Assembly (NCBI GenBank): GCA_022495005.1
Contig: JAGYXB010000797.1
Span: 1,612,001-1,676,000, forward strand
Source of the DNA: Rhyacophila brunnea
Taxonomy: Eukaryota > Arthropoda > Insecta > Trichoptera > Rhyacophilidae
Length of the DNA stretch: 64,000 bases
Direction of reading: 5' to 3'
The notes beneath the pieces are model-generated. The model had not been told where the DNA came from. It saw only the letters and a list, made by a program, of their open reading frames with translations, and made no database searches. Below are positions 21,425 through 32,294 of this stretch, in pieces. The position numbers and the translations under genes are program-made. The number at the start of each line of letters is the position of its first letter. Position 1 is the first letter of the stretch.

Positions 21425-22195
21425 CACAGAACAGAAAATAAATAGAATACCAATCGGCTATATTTAATACGCCGCACATTGAAGCAGGGTTTTTGAATGT
21501 GTCTGTCCTACGAAAATGAAGCACGCATTACGCATGTGCAATAGTGTGTGTAATACACCAACATAGAGCGTAAATGCATAAACCGAGAGCAGTTGGGTGT
21601 GAGTGAGTGGGCTCGCACATCAGAACTCGCCGCATGCGTCTTACGACGAATTCGTCGATGTGACGTCATCGTAAACCAAGAAACAAACGTTATCAAATGG
21701 AGCTTCGCAGATTGGCCGATGCAACTGCGACTCTGTGACCCTGCGACATGCCTCGAGTTGCATTGGCCAAAGCCTGCATGTCGATCTCGAAAAATGTCGA
21801 CTCCGCGCATGCGCACAGCCTGCGGCCATCGGCCATTTCTGTCTCTGTCTACACTGTCATTACTCGCTCATCGCTGGCCACCGCGTTTGACGTTTGTTCA
21901 TAGAATCAACACAATAAAAATGGCAGACGAGAGACTTCTCCTTTTTCGCGTTTGACGTTTGCCGCTAGGCAGATGTGCGAGGTTGTAGCATGGAACATTC
22001 TCCGGCGGTCTCAGAAGTTTTGATTTATGGCACACAAGGCGAGTTGTAATGTGCGAGCCGGCTGAGGCGTACAACGTATTCTTGACACGTGTGTAAATTT
22101 AACACGAATTCTTCTTTACTCGAGACGGTTACCTACTATTGCCTTACCTGTTGGGTATTTCAGTTTCCATTATTTCTGAGTTCCCTGGGTCTAAC
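21425..22195. repeat. Interspersed repeat R3, long copy with CpG-rich core
   Basis: Outer parts match 30285-30597 (cagataataaatagaat, tcctacgaaaatgaagcacg, ttcttgacacgtgtgtaa, ctgagttccctgg) and, inverted, 54838-55060. The core 21596-22064 is absent from those two copies and unusually CpG-rich. No transposase was recognised. Confidence 0.65.
21596..21990 (+). promoter_or_regulatory. CpG-rich, promoter-like core of R3
   Basis: A local CpG-dense island in AT-rich surroundings. It contains TGACGTCA (full CREB/ATF palindrome, about 21661), GCGCATGCGC (NRF-1-type palindrome, about 21806) and AAAATGGC (YY1-like, about 21917) just upstream of a short ATG frame, MADERLLLFRV. Known vertebrate and fly promoters use these motifs near transcription starts; that this stretch is active is inference. 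Confidence 0.4.
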
Positions 22196-22324
22196 TTCAA
22201 TGTACGACTGCATTTTTCAGCGGTTGTCCACTCGCCGGGTAACATGCTTTAATACTCCCGACACGTAAACTACATTGCGCGCGAATTCAGTGGTTACATT
22301 TTCCCGTCGGGCGTCGTATTTTTT

Positions 22325-22380
22325 CAAAAAAGATTTTATCTAGTATGTATATATCTGAGGTGTTTTCAAATTATGCATTT
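22325..22380 (+). repeat. Fragment of tRNA-headed SINE family S2 body
   Basis: aaaaaagattttatctagta and atctgaggtgttttcaaatt match the body of the S2 copies at 36500 and 57420. Confidence 0.5.
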
Positions 22381-23460
22381 TTGGTTATTAATACTGATAC
22401 CACCACCCCAAAGCATCACGTCGTGCCGTATAACAAAATTTCTCACCAGTCGCTTTGAGTATTGCGTAATTATGAATACTCTGTTCAACTATGAATGGCA
22501 GCTAACTGAAGGAAACTTATATCTGGTGATAGACAAAAATGATAGAACTCCCAAGACAAACCTCATAAAATGCATAATTGTGGATCAAATTCCTCTCCTT
22601 TATGTGAGTACGGAGAAGTCCAAACCACTAATCATGTTGCTTTCTATTTTCTATAAAATTCGCTGATATGGATTAAGTCTCTATAGTGCTGTTGTATTTC
22701 GTCACTGTTCTGGCAGAAGACACTAATTCGAAAAAATGACATATTGAGTTAGTTATACCAAAATGTTCCTTATTTCAAACTTCACCGTCTGGAAACCTTC
22801 TTAATAAATAAACAGTCTTTATTTTAAAGTCATCCTTTTTACGATTACTTAATAAACTCACATGATAGACCATTTCAAACATTTTAACAACATTAAACTC
22901 AAAACTAGTATTCTCCAGTTAGTGTGTTCTGCCAGAACAGCTGAACAGTGACGATTTATGTGATTTTGAGTTTTTGACAGTGACTGTGGTTTTGTTTAAA
23001 CATCTCTATGATACACCCTACGCAACCCCCCCTGCTGCCTTACTGAATTACGATGTAATAATTTATAAACGGACAGCAAATTTTGACTTAATATTTTCCC
23101 ATAATATCTATAAAAAAGCTCCAAATAACAGAAGCTCAATATCCATTAACCGAGCTTTCGTAGGCCGCATTAAACTGCTAATAACGGACTTCTTAAAAGC
23201 GGTACTTAACTTTAAAGAAAGCTTTTAGGGTTCTTTGAGAATATTGCAGGTGCATAAAAAATAAGGCTTACGGCCTAAAAATAGGTAGGTCCTATATAAA
23301 GAACGAAGGTAATATTTTTCTAATGTTAAAAAATAATTCTATATTTTCTTACTATCGCTGAATTAACAGAACGAGAAATCTTATATTGCACCTATTGCAT
23401 GTTTGTAATATAGATAGGGGATAGTGTGTCATAAATAAAATGTCTTTAAAATTATAGTCT
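22380..23460 (+). other. Unclassified region with two open frames
   Basis: Frames at 22373-22666 and 22974-23228 are moderately long for such AT-rich DNA, but show no motif I recognise and no clear splice context. They may be transposon remnants. A small inverted motif, cactgttctggcagaa against ttctgccagaacagctg, at about 22701 and 22926 brackets an AT-rich block of roughly 230 bases that could be a small element. Confidence 0.35.
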
Positions 23461-23569
23461 GTCTAAAACAGTGGTTTTCATCTGTGGCCACCAGAGGATT
23501 TTGCTGCGGCCATCAGCGCATTACAGAATAATATTTCAAAACAATTTTTATAAAAATTATGAAATTGGT

Positions 23570-23880
23570 TGAATCATCATCGTCGGCCTGAATTTATCCA
23601 CTGCTGGAGGAAGGCCTCTTCAAGCTGTTTCCACTTCTCTCGGCCCTGTGCATTGCGTAGCCATGTACTTCCGCAGAACTTTATCATTGCATCGATCCAG
23701 CGGCCTCTAGGTCTACCTTGCGGACGTTTTGTACTTCTTGGATACCACTGGATGACTAGATTTGTCCAACGATTGTCACTTCTTCGAGCTATGTGTCCAG
23801 CCCATCTCCATTTAAGGCTTTTAATAAACTCTATTTTATTTGTTGGTTGTCTTAAATTTCTTTCCACGCTCAAATGATCC
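23570..23880 (-). mobile_element. RTE-like LINE 3' end inside the hAT element
   Basis: Minus-strand frame LKWRWAGHIARRSDNRW, then WYPRSTKRPQGRPRGRWID and KQLEEAFLQQWINSG, the RTE C-terminus up to the 3' tail (gatgat-type on the minus strand). Confidence 0.8.
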
Positions 23881-23995
23881 ATAATATATTCTTGTGATGA
23901 GATCATGTGTTAAAAACCTTTTAAATAATAACACGTTTAAAAAATTTTGGTCGAAATTATACGTTGACCAAGAATTAAGCTGATTCAAAGAATTA

Positions 23996-24211
23996 TTGGC
24001 AACAATAATTTCTTTATTAATACTGTCAATTTTTCCTACTACTGTATACTGTGAAAGATCATTCAATGTAATGCACTTCATAAAAAACAAATATCGAAGC
24101 CAGTTGACAGATATAAACTTAAAAGCAGTCATGCGGTTCTCATTGGAAAAAAGTTTTATTGAGGAATTTCCATTTGCATTCATTTTAAACAGGTACATAG
24201 ATATGAAGTAA
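23996..24211 (+). pseudogene. hAT transposase C-terminal fragment
   Basis: Reads LILSIFPTTVYCERSFNVMHFIKNKYRSQLTD, the conserved dimerisation motif (P.T...ERSFS.M..IK...R..L) of hAT transposases. The closest relative in this window is on the minus strand at 48366-48566. The catalytic domain is absent. Confidence 0.8.
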
Positions 24212-24546
24212 AACGTTTGAATGTATTTTATTAAATAGACTTGTCTAGATATTTAGTAAATAAAATTTGACTTTATTTTTTTCAATCACAACAAAAATAA
24301 AATTTGGTGCGGCTCCCAGACGTTTCCATAGAGCTGTCGATGTAAATTGTGCGGCCACGGTTAAATTTCACTTGAGGGCCACTGGTCTGGAAGTTTTGTT
24401 TTCTATAATAATGTACATATTATGTATTGTATTATTCTATCTTAACACACAAATACTAAATGCAGATTAACGTGACGGAAACATTAAGTCTATTCCGACC
24501 AACTTCTTATTTCCTCACAGCGATCGGGTCAAAATGTACAATATAC

Positions 24547-25330
24547 GAGGGTTCTATTATTTTAAAAATCAGGAAAATTTTATTTTTACAAAAAAAGCGT
24601 ACAAAATTTTTGGTAGATATGCCGACTATTTTTGTACGTGGTCTCCGTTACGATCAATGCACTTAGTGAGCTGTGACACTAGGTTCTCGATTCCCTAGTA
24701 GAACGCCGGCCCCGCCGACCTCAAAAATATTCTCATCTCTTCATCCGTGTCCTCGTCGTTCGTTTTTCGGCGAAATGTTGCTTCGGTGAAGAAAAAAAAG
24801 GAAATAAGTCGGCGCCAGGTCGGCGTTATGTACAGGTTGATGGTAGACATCCCATTTGAATGAATCCAAAATCTTCAAAAAGACCTAAGCGCTTTTCACA
24901 CGGTTTTTTTTTGTGAGCTTACATCAGCATTTTAGGCACCCAACGAGCACACCTTTGCATACCTCAATTTTCCTCTCCAACTCATTTGATTGGTAGACTT
25001 ACTGACATCTGTGATCAAAATCGCGAACTCACGGACTGTCAGACGGCGATATTCACGAACTTTATCATTGATTTTCTTCAACAAAACGTCACCAATTGAG
25101 GACCTCCTTCCTCTCCCCTCCTCATCATGAATAATCGTTCTCCCACTTGAAAACTCAATACACCACTTTCTGACATTCCGCTGGTTCATCACATTACTAT
25201 AATTGGATGTGAGACGACGATGGATTTCAACAGGGTGGATCTCCCTCCTGGTTGAGAAACTGAATGATTGAACGCTCCTCGCAGGCGGCGGAATTCGGCA
25301 GCGGAGCATCCATCTCAAACGGACCCAAAG
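24547..25330 (-). mobile_element. mariner-type transposon, degenerate
   Basis: Minus-strand frame 24932-25318 reads EIHRRLTSNYS, RNVRKWCIEFSSGRTIIHDEE and GRRSSIGD, the helix-turn-helix N-terminus of mariner transposases. Downstream on the same strand are broken pieces of the catalytic half (DVYHQPVHNADLAP and a tail like KCIDRNGD). The end near 24547 reads cgagggttctatt on the plus strand, like a mariner terminus. Stops throughout, so non-functional. Confidence 0.75.
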
Positions 25331-25561
25331 GTCATACTAAAGCAGCTACCGAGCCGGTTCACCACTCGTTCTGAAAAGGGAAGTCTACGCTACACGCCAG
25401 TGCTGCCATCTTTTGAGAAATAACATCCACGTCGCCAAAAATGAATAAAGGTCTTTAAAAAGTGGCTGGATTTAGAAAGATAAACTGTACATTGAAGTTG
25501 GATTAGATTGTTCTGAAAATTTAGATGGAAGAATAGAAAATATTAATGCAGAATCTCTCAC

Positions 25562-25820
25562 CCGTTTTCGGCAAGAAGGCAATTTTAAAGTCATGCGGCG
25601 CCTCCCCGTCCTTTGTGCTGTCCTGTAACCTCTTCGTGTAATACTCTTCCCCTGCGAACATGGATTCGTCTTCATAGTAGCACTGCTCCTTCAGGAAGAT
25701 GACGACCCGTGAATTGGCGCTATTCCAGCCCTCGGCCCTCGCGTGTCCTTGGCCACGTATGGCCAGCAGCGCTGCGGCCAGAACGAGCGCGGGAAGGAGG
25801 CGCGGGACGGACGCTGCCAT
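25562..25820 (-). CDS. First coding exon of an unidentified secreted or membrane protein
   Basis: ATG at 25820 opens a GC-rich, clearly signal-peptide-like start (MAASVPRLLPALVLAAALLA, probable cleavage after RGQG or HARA). A charged segment follows: NSRVVIFLKEQCYYEDE, EEYYTKRLQDSTKDGE and DFKIAFLPKT. A good donor, ACGG|GTGAGA, ends the exon at 25562 in phase 1 after 86 codons; the open frame runs on into intron without homology. Base composition and CpG content differ sharply from the surrounding AT-rich repeats. The rest of the gene should lie toward lower coordinates on this strand, but I found no second exon. I do not recognise the family. Confidence 0.6.
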
Positions 25821-25885
25821 AAGGGCAAGGATGTCTTTGATTACGTCATCGCGGCCACTCTAGCGCCATCTTCTAGACTATGGGC
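25821..25885 (-). promoter_or_regulatory. Promoter-like stretch upstream of the 25820 ATG
   Basis: On the minus strand it reads AAGATGGCGCTAG (YY1-like), gtggccgcg and TGACGTAATC (CRE-like) within 50 bases of the start codon. Such a cluster with local CpG richness is common at housekeeping-type starts. Confidence 0.45.
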
Positions 25886-25944
25886 TAATTCAACTGTGGT
25901 ATTTGTAGAGACCTGAAAAATAAAATTAAAAAAATCGTTTAATC

Positions 25945-26130
25945 GTAATATTAATACTATCGACCGAAGGTACTTGATAAAATTTGAATTTAAATTCTAA
26001 TGGATCTAAGTTTTATACTATTCCATTTGAGTCGTTTTTTGCCACCCGGGTTTCGCCTTTAGGCATCTTCAGGCAATGTGTACACTCACCAAAAGGCAAT
26101 ACATATATACGATTACACATTTTTTAATAT
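25945..26130 (-). mobile_element. Penelope-like arm with hammerhead-like ribozyme
   Basis: Repeat arm taatactatcgaccgaaggt to caccaaaaggcaatac. On the minus strand, 26072-26040, CTGAAGA is followed by the hairpin GCC-TAAA-GGC, then GAAA and the palindromic CCCGGG. This matches the hammerhead core order (CUGANGA, stem II, GAAA, stem III). It is related to 58709-58767 and 59586-59615. Confidence 0.55.
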
Positions 26131-26166
26131 AACCACAATGTCAGAATCAGTGTCATACTACTCTAT

Positions 26167-26309
26167 GACAACATCTTCTTGGCTACGTGTTAAAACTGTA
26201 AACTAACATGCTCCTTCCATTTTTAACCGAACTTCCATTATAAACTAACAAGCTCCTCCCATTTAGTCGCCAACAGCGCCTTCATTCACGTAGCCAAGAA
26301 AATGTTGTC
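26167..26309. mobile_element. Small inverted-repeat element (143 bp)
   Basis: Arms 26167-26189 and 26287-26309 (gacaacat-ttcttggctacg and complement) pair at 22 of 23 positions around 97 bases. No target duplication could be assigned. Confidence 0.5.
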
Positions 26310-26617
26310 GTACAATAGTTAGTGGGGTGTTTTAGGTATGCGTGTCGTGTTTACCAACAATATTGGACTGTGTATGTGAAAAGAAAATTAAAATCTTCAA
26401 ATCAGTCTTACGTATACGGCTTTGACTTTGTGATTTTTTCACCGAGATGTACTTTGTATATACATTATTTTACACATACCGGACTCGATGCCAAATGGTA
26501 TATTGGTTAAGTAGCTCGAGTATTGAGAAAGTAGATAATATATTAATATATATTATATAATATGTTATGTTCAATAAACAAAAATAAATTTCAAGTCTTG
26601 TAAATGTGGCTGTATTG

Positions 26618-27200
26618 CAGTGGCGAAGGGTGGAGGTAGGCTGTTAAGATCCGCCATAAACAGTGCACATTAAACTTTTTCAGACATAGATATTTGTTTT
26701 CGTTGAAATAAGACTACAATTTACAGATAATGTTGGTTAGTTTTTAAAATTTAATTAAACCCTGAGAAACCAAGCCATAATAGATAATAGTCAAAAAATA
26801 CATGTATATCTATAAAATATCTAAAATTATGCAATTAAATCATACATAACTTTGTTAATTTTATAAATAGAATAATATTTTATATATATTATAGTTTGGT
26901 TTAGGCAGGGCTTAATGAATTTAAAAAAAATAACCAAGAATATATGCAATATGTATTTTTAATCCAACAAAAACAAATAACTATGAATGAAAAAGTGTGC
27001 ACAATTTTGTCGTATTGCCCAAATTAGACTAAAACTATTATGGTTTCGTTTAGGCAGGGTTTGGTTGATTTTTAAAAACTAACTAACACCATCTGTAAAT
27101 TGTAGTCTTAGTTCAATAAAAACAAATACATATGACTAAAAAGTTTAGTGTGCACTATTTATAGCGAATCTTAAGAGCCTACCTCCACCCTTCGCCACTG
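26618..27200. mobile_element. Complete hAT-type MITE (family M1, 583 bp)
   Basis: Terminal repeats CAGTGGCGAAGGGTGGAGGT and the complement at the right end, flanked by a perfect 8-bp duplication CTGTATTG (26610-26617 and 27201-27208). The 8-bp size and CAGTG start place it with hAT elements. Non-coding. Reference copy for 12066, 15655, 37960, 39585, 55067 and 57787. Confidence 0.88.
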
Positions 27201-27552
27201 CTGTATTGTGACTTTTTTTCAGATACCTATCACAGCCCACATACCTTTAGCAGGCACCCTTCGCCACAGTTATTCAATAAGTTTGACTAAGCACAGGGCC
27301 TCAAGTTACGAGGTCGAATAGGTACTTGTGGGAAAAACCTATTTACACAGAATTCATGTTTATCTGGCCACTAACACCCAAAATGGATATTATAGGTGAA
27401 GCAAAACACCAATAAAACCTTTAGGGTCTATGCATAAATTCACTAAGATGTATTTCGGATTCACTACTCACCGCCAGACGTTTTCAAGCTCACGTAACAC
27501 AGGATGAAGACCTTTATTCTATTAATATGAATCAGTAGATAAGTCTATTTAA

Positions 27553-28440
27553 CAACGTTTTCTTAACTCGTATTCTTATTTGTCCGCGTGGTTGTTTGTC
27601 CGGTACAAATCTTGCAATCGATTTTTAACTAACTTCCCGACTAGCTAGACATTTGAAACCCGGATTTTGCCTTTCGGCATCTTCAGGCACTATGTACACC
27701 CATCAAAAGGCAAATATACACTGACAACAAACACAATTAACTCTAACATAATAAATCAATACAATAAAGTAGCTGACAACTAAAAATATATATAACAAAC
27801 AAGAATATTATTTAATATTAATTATTTAACTAATAACTTTTTAAGACTAATATCTCATTAGTCGTTAGTAACTCCAGTAATTTCCAATACAGTACCATCG
27901 CTTCCAGAATGGACGATTTTACACCTCTTGAGTGTAGGTAGTATTTTACAACGTTTTTATTATGTCGTATTCTTATTTGTCCGGTGGTTGTTTGTCTGGT
28001 ACAAATCTTGCACTCGATTAAAACTATCTTCCCGACTAGCCCGACATTTGAAACTTATGAAATATATCAGAACACGATGCCAATGCATTCTTTTAATACT
28101 TTTAGCCATCTTTAAGTAGAATTGAATTCATTTTCAATTAATTCTGTTTTGTATGAAAAGTTATTTCGGAAGAAATCCGTAATCCAATCCACTATTATTG
28201 GTTGCTAAGGGAATGGTCCTAGCAGCTAAATTATTAATATATACGTGCGTTACTATGGAAATCAAAATGACATTTCAGTGTTCTATATTTATTTATTTGT
28301 TGCAAAATAGCAAAAAAATGATTTGTAGACAATTGTTGCCTTATTTGTCCTAAATTATTAATACATAGAATTGTCAAGTTTATATGATTGAACAGAAAAT
28401 TAAAAAACGTGGTATATAAAAAGTTCTTTTTATCTTGTAA
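27553..28440 (+). repeat. Repeat R1 copy interrupted by a Penelope-like fragment
   Basis: R1 begins caacgtttt...cgtattcttatttgtcc and runs to tataaaaagttctttttatc. Its first 107 bases occur twice (27553-27659 and 27949-28054), flanking 289 bases of the Penelope-like family with a decayed hammerhead-like core (minus strand; GAAA mutated to AAAA). R1 recurs at 35885, 56040, 59850 and 63415. Confidence 0.7.
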
Positions 28441-28574
28441 TTATTTTTAACCATGCCCAATCCTGTAAGGATCATAATAAAATGATTAGTTCACAACCAT
28501 AGTAGGTGAAGTATTCACTTTAAATGAACTCTACGAAGTGAATATTTTCTTAATTATTTAACCGTTCATTTCAG

Positions 28575-28743
28575 TAACCCTTGCTTTTCCAACATAACTT
28601 TCACAGTAATAGGCCCCTACGGAGGCATCTACGAAGATGGCTTAAGGGCCCACATGCTCAGCGTAGGTCAAAATGGAGCTTTTATTGTGTTTTCAGAGCA
28701 TGACCCTGGACATTCTTTAAACGTTGTAGACAATCTTTATTGA
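28575..28743 (+). CDS. Isolated terminal exon of an unidentified gene
   Basis: A strong acceptor (TTCATTTCAG|T) leads into 55 whole codons ending in TGA: NPCFSNITFTVIGPYGG, YEDGLRAHMLSVGQNGAF and FSEHDPGHSLNVVDNLY. An AAATAAA lies at about 28817-28823. It needs an upstream exon ending in phase 2; none of the lipase donors fits. From RAHMLSV onward the sequence is shared with the TTAA repeats at 36920, 37570 and 52097. Most differences from those repeats fall at third codon positions, so the frame seems to have been maintained. The family is not recognised. Confidence 0.5.
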
Positions 28744-29150
28744 AGCTTTATTATCCTTTATATTTATTTAAATCATATGAAACTTTGTAATTATTTTAAA
28801 GTTAGTTTTTTTAAAACAAATAAAAAAGGGACCCACATTACTTAGACCTGTTTTATTCATGAAAAAAGCTAAGGCTAGTTTTCTTTGGTTGAAATGGCGT
28901 GCCTTTATTGCCTAGTGGGGGGTGTGGGGGTGCGAAAGTGGCGCAGGAAAATGCAAATATGAGGCGAAATAAGAGAAAATTGAGTGTATTAAATGACACC
29001 CTCGAGATTGTATTCCTTTATTTCGTTTTTTTTTCTCTCTCATTTTTTTCGCTTCTTTTTCTGCGTAGAACCGGTATTACTAGGTTATTCCAAATACGGC
29101 ATGAGATTCTATAGGAATATATTTTTCGTCTCGAAATAAATTTGGCCAAA
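28744..29150. other. 3' flank and unclassified spacer
   Basis: Contains the AAATAAA at about 28820, then a GC-richer block (gtggggggtgtgggggtgcg, about 28914) and a T-rich tract near 29025. Nothing else is recognised. Confidence 0.4.
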
Positions 29151-29154
29151 ACCA

Positions 29155-29600
29155 AAGTTTCTCAAAGTGTGGTACGCGTACCCCCTGGGGTACGGGAAGA
29201 GTTTGGTACGCGCTGCACCGGGCTTTGGCTGCGCCTGGTGCAAGAAGCATTAATGCGACACCAATACGACACCAATACAACATCCATGCTAGAAAGTTTA
29301 TCGCACGAGGAAGAAGAAAAATTAATTGTTGGAATTAGCTTCAGACGGATTCTTGAAAAATAAATTTAGAGAGTGTGCATTAACATCATTCTGGTTTCAA
29401 ATGCAACATGTGTATCCAGTCTTAACAGAGAAAGTCTTGAAATAATCTTGCTTTTTCCAACTTCATATCTATGTGAAGTTGCTTTTTCAGTATTTGTAGA
29501 CATTAAGTCAAAAAAGGGAACAGGTTTTTGGATGTGGAACCGCATCTCAGATTAAAATTAACAACCAGGGAATTAAATTATGATGATCTGTCTCAACGTA
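29155..29600 (+). mobile_element. hAT/ZBED-type transposon relic
   Basis: Left end like hAT/Buster termini (caaagtttctcaaagtgtgg, then tacgcgtaccccctgggg). Further in, the frames read TSMLESLSHEEEEKLIVGI and LLFPTSYLCEVAFSVFVDIKSK, the C-terminal ..FPTSYLCE..FS...IK.K motif of ZBED-like transposases. The right end was not identified. Confidence 0.6.
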
Positions 29601-29765
29601 AACAATTTCATTCTTCTCATTGATTATAATGAATGTTATTTATAATATAAATTTTATCTATTTTACTTGTATTTTATTATTTAAGTATTTTATTTTTGGT
29701 TTATTATTATTTTGTTTATGTACCTACTAAAAAGGAAAAAAAAAATATTTTGATTGTTATTAAAG

Positions 29766-29940
29766 TACCCAAAACTACCAGTTTCTCCAGGTTGTCCGGT
29801 CCGCGCCTGCTAATATGTCCAAAAAACTGCAGAATTCTTCTCAGACATATTTTCGAGAGCCATTACTTTATCTCTAGTCTCTGGATGATTGACTGGTTCG
29901 TCCTGTGCTCCGTCCAAGAAATACGAAGCATAAAAAAGCG
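29766..29940 (-). mobile_element. RTE-type LINE (family L3) fragment
   Basis: The minus strand follows the element at 60963-61478 (ccaaaactaccag, ctccaggttgtccggtcc, gaagcat). Short and stop-ridden. Confidence 0.7.
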
Positions 29941-30284
29941 AAATAATAAAAGTCTTTAATTCTTGGACAACCTTCGTACTAGTGCGGAAGCCTTTCATGA
30001 AACGGACTCTATCGGTTGACTTTTAAACGAGGTGTGAGGATTGACTACCCCGAAAAATATACAACAACAAAAAGAAATAATAAAAAACTGGGTTTTGAAA
30101 AGCTAACCGAAGTTTCTATCGTGTTTTTCTTCCGCGCTGTATCTAGGGCTTATTTTAAAACATAACACAGTAAAATACTGGTAAGTAAATATATTTAAAA
30201 TCGGTATTGCCCATTTGATTGGTATATTAGGATATATTAGATGCATGGATTAACTCTGAATATGATCTATATTGCAGGGATGTG

Positions 30285-30597
30285 TTCACAGAACAGATAA
30301 TAAATAGAATACCGATAGGCTATATGCAATACGCCGCATGTTGATGCCGGGTTTTGAATGTGTGAGTGTCCTACGAAAATGAAGCACGCATTATGCACGT
30401 GCAATAGTGTGTGTAATACACCAACATTAAATGAGCGTAAATGCATAAACCGAGAGCAGTTTTCAGTATTCGACGTAAAACGTATTCTTGACATGTGTGT
30501 AAGTTTAACCCGGATTCTTCCTTACTCGAGTTGGTTACCTGCTATCGCCTTACCCGTTATGTATTTCAGTTCTCATTATTTCTGAGTTCCCTGGTTG
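30285..30597. repeat. Interspersed repeat R3, short copy
   Basis: Same ends as 21425-22195 but the 470-base CpG-rich core is replaced by about 17 bases near 30474. Confidence 0.7.
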
Positions 30598-30689
30598 TGC
30601 TATATCTATTGCTTTAAACATTCACGGTTATTTGTTACCTATTGTATTGGTTCACAATATTCAAGTAGAATCTGGGCATGCGTTAAGGC

Positions 30690-31050
30690 TATACTTCAGT
30701 TGAGGCATGGTCTAAAAAGATCGTGGCTAGACGTTGCGCGGATTGTGCAAATGACGCGTGCTGAACGAAACATAATTTGTCATAAAAATCCAACATATGT
30801 TCATTTAATGTTATGTTTATTGTTATATCACTAATAATAATAGTATTATTCATTGACTTGTTTTTTTTTTAAGTACATACGTAAAGTTTTTTAGTCATCT
30901 TTACACGATTTAAGAATATTTTCATCCGACGCCATGACAAAACAAATCGACGTGCGGACACTTCGACTTTCGGTCTCCGAATGGCAAAGCGGCCGAAATT
31001 TCGTTGAACATACAGTCGAAAATTATTTGCCGTTTCACTTATGTACGCTC
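30690..31050 (+). repeat. Interspersed repeat R2, copy 2
   Basis: Matches 1895-2235 and 38045-38400 from gaggcatggtctaaaaagat to ttatttgccgtttcac. Non-coding. Confidence 0.75.
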
Positions 31051-31236
31051 TTCGTAGAGATACAAAAGTCCGACGAACTGGTTGATGATGGAACTGATGG
31101 AATGCATTTTGGATGAATGTCGGCCAATCGATAGTTATAAGACAGTCAGGAGCCAGTTTCGACCTAATCCCCGAAGGGGGAGGGCAATTTGATTAATATT
31201 ATCATATTGGTAGCTGCATAGGCTATTTCGTCGCTA

Positions 31237-31768
31237 ATTTTCTACAAACACGTATTTCAATTTTTGTCAGTTTTGAGTTGTTTGATGTAATGAATTCAGA
31301 ATTTGAATACGCACATATTCCACTAACACGTATCTCAAAACATACTCGTACTTTACAACATAATATATTTAAGCAATAACAAAAACTAAAAAAACAATAA
31401 AAGACTTTTATAAATATTATAAACTCGTATCTTGAGTGACGTGATTATAAGTATATATAATACTGAACTCCGACAGATGATTGTACTGAAGCTCTTTCTC
31501 GTAAGTCAAGATACGTATTTGCTGCAGTAATATTCACAGTAAAGTTGCAACGCATTCTCGTATCTTCGACAATATGACTGATCGGTCGACAGTATAGTGC
31601 GATAAGTTGAAGAAACATACCATTTTTTTTTCATGAAAATTTGTGTAAATATACTAAATGGATATTTCATAGAAGAAAATTTATTTCCTAATTAAAAACT
31701 GAGAGAATAAAGTTGTTTTTTGCCTCTCCTGAAAAGTTGTGTTTTTGAGATACGTGTTTGTAGAAAAT
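31237..31768. mobile_element. TA-flanked MITE (family M2), copy 2
   Basis: ATTTTCTACAAACACG termini with TA on both sides (31235-31236, 31769-31770). The interior matches 18116-18625 throughout. Confidence 0.8.
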
Positions 31769-31769
31769 T

Positions 31770-32290
31770 ACAGACGATTTTTCAAGCGATAATCTATTCT
31801 ACAGCGGTGCCAACTTACCGCTTTTCTTGACAGATCTTATCATTTTTGAAGTGGCATCTAGCTTGTAAAATACAAAATACCCATCTAGCGTGTTTGGTCC
31901 TACCTATATTATTATACTTGGTAACATATTGAATTTATTGCGACAAATGCCACTATTTTGAGGAAAAGAGAAAATATAATAATAGGTAAACAGGTAAGAA
32001 TGATCCATAATATTTTTATTTATTTTTAAGGCGACGGAAGGAGTTAGGAGTAATAAAATCCACCAGGTGCCACTAACTTCCACATTTACCCCGCCTACTA
32101 TTTATAGATTCTCGTTGCTTCAACCACACAATATCACACTGTTTAATGTGAATTCTTCATACCCATATCGACTGCTTAATCTCCAAACAAGCCAACAGCT
32201 TTTTTGACAAAAAAATAGATTTTGATGGCATTTTGTTATAAAGCATGTTTTCTATAGGTTTAATGTTTGAGGTTTTTACGGTTGTTTTTT
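31770..32290. other. Spacer with no recognised feature
   Basis: No frames, repeats or terminal motifs could be supported. Confidence 0.4.
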
Positions 32291-32294
32291 ATTG

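Larger units (their letters stand above)
23469..24384 (+). mobile_element. hAT transposon carrying an RTE insertion
   Basis: Left end CAGTGGTTTTCATCTGTGGC; right end the complement of CAGTGGCCCTCAAGTG. Flanks gtctaaaa and gtctggaa agree at 6 of 8. Between them lies an RTE fragment (about 23570-23880) and then the tail of a hAT transposase (23996-24211). The nested order means the hAT landed first. Confidence 0.7.

Noticed and set aside
22373..23228. Host exons
   Set aside because: No splice context, motif or codon pattern supports the two frames; kept as unclassified.
28575..28743. Alternative last exon of the lipase gene
   Set aside because: It needs a donor in phase 2. The lipase donors are in phases 1, 0, 1 and 1, and exon 5 already ends in a normal C-terminus.
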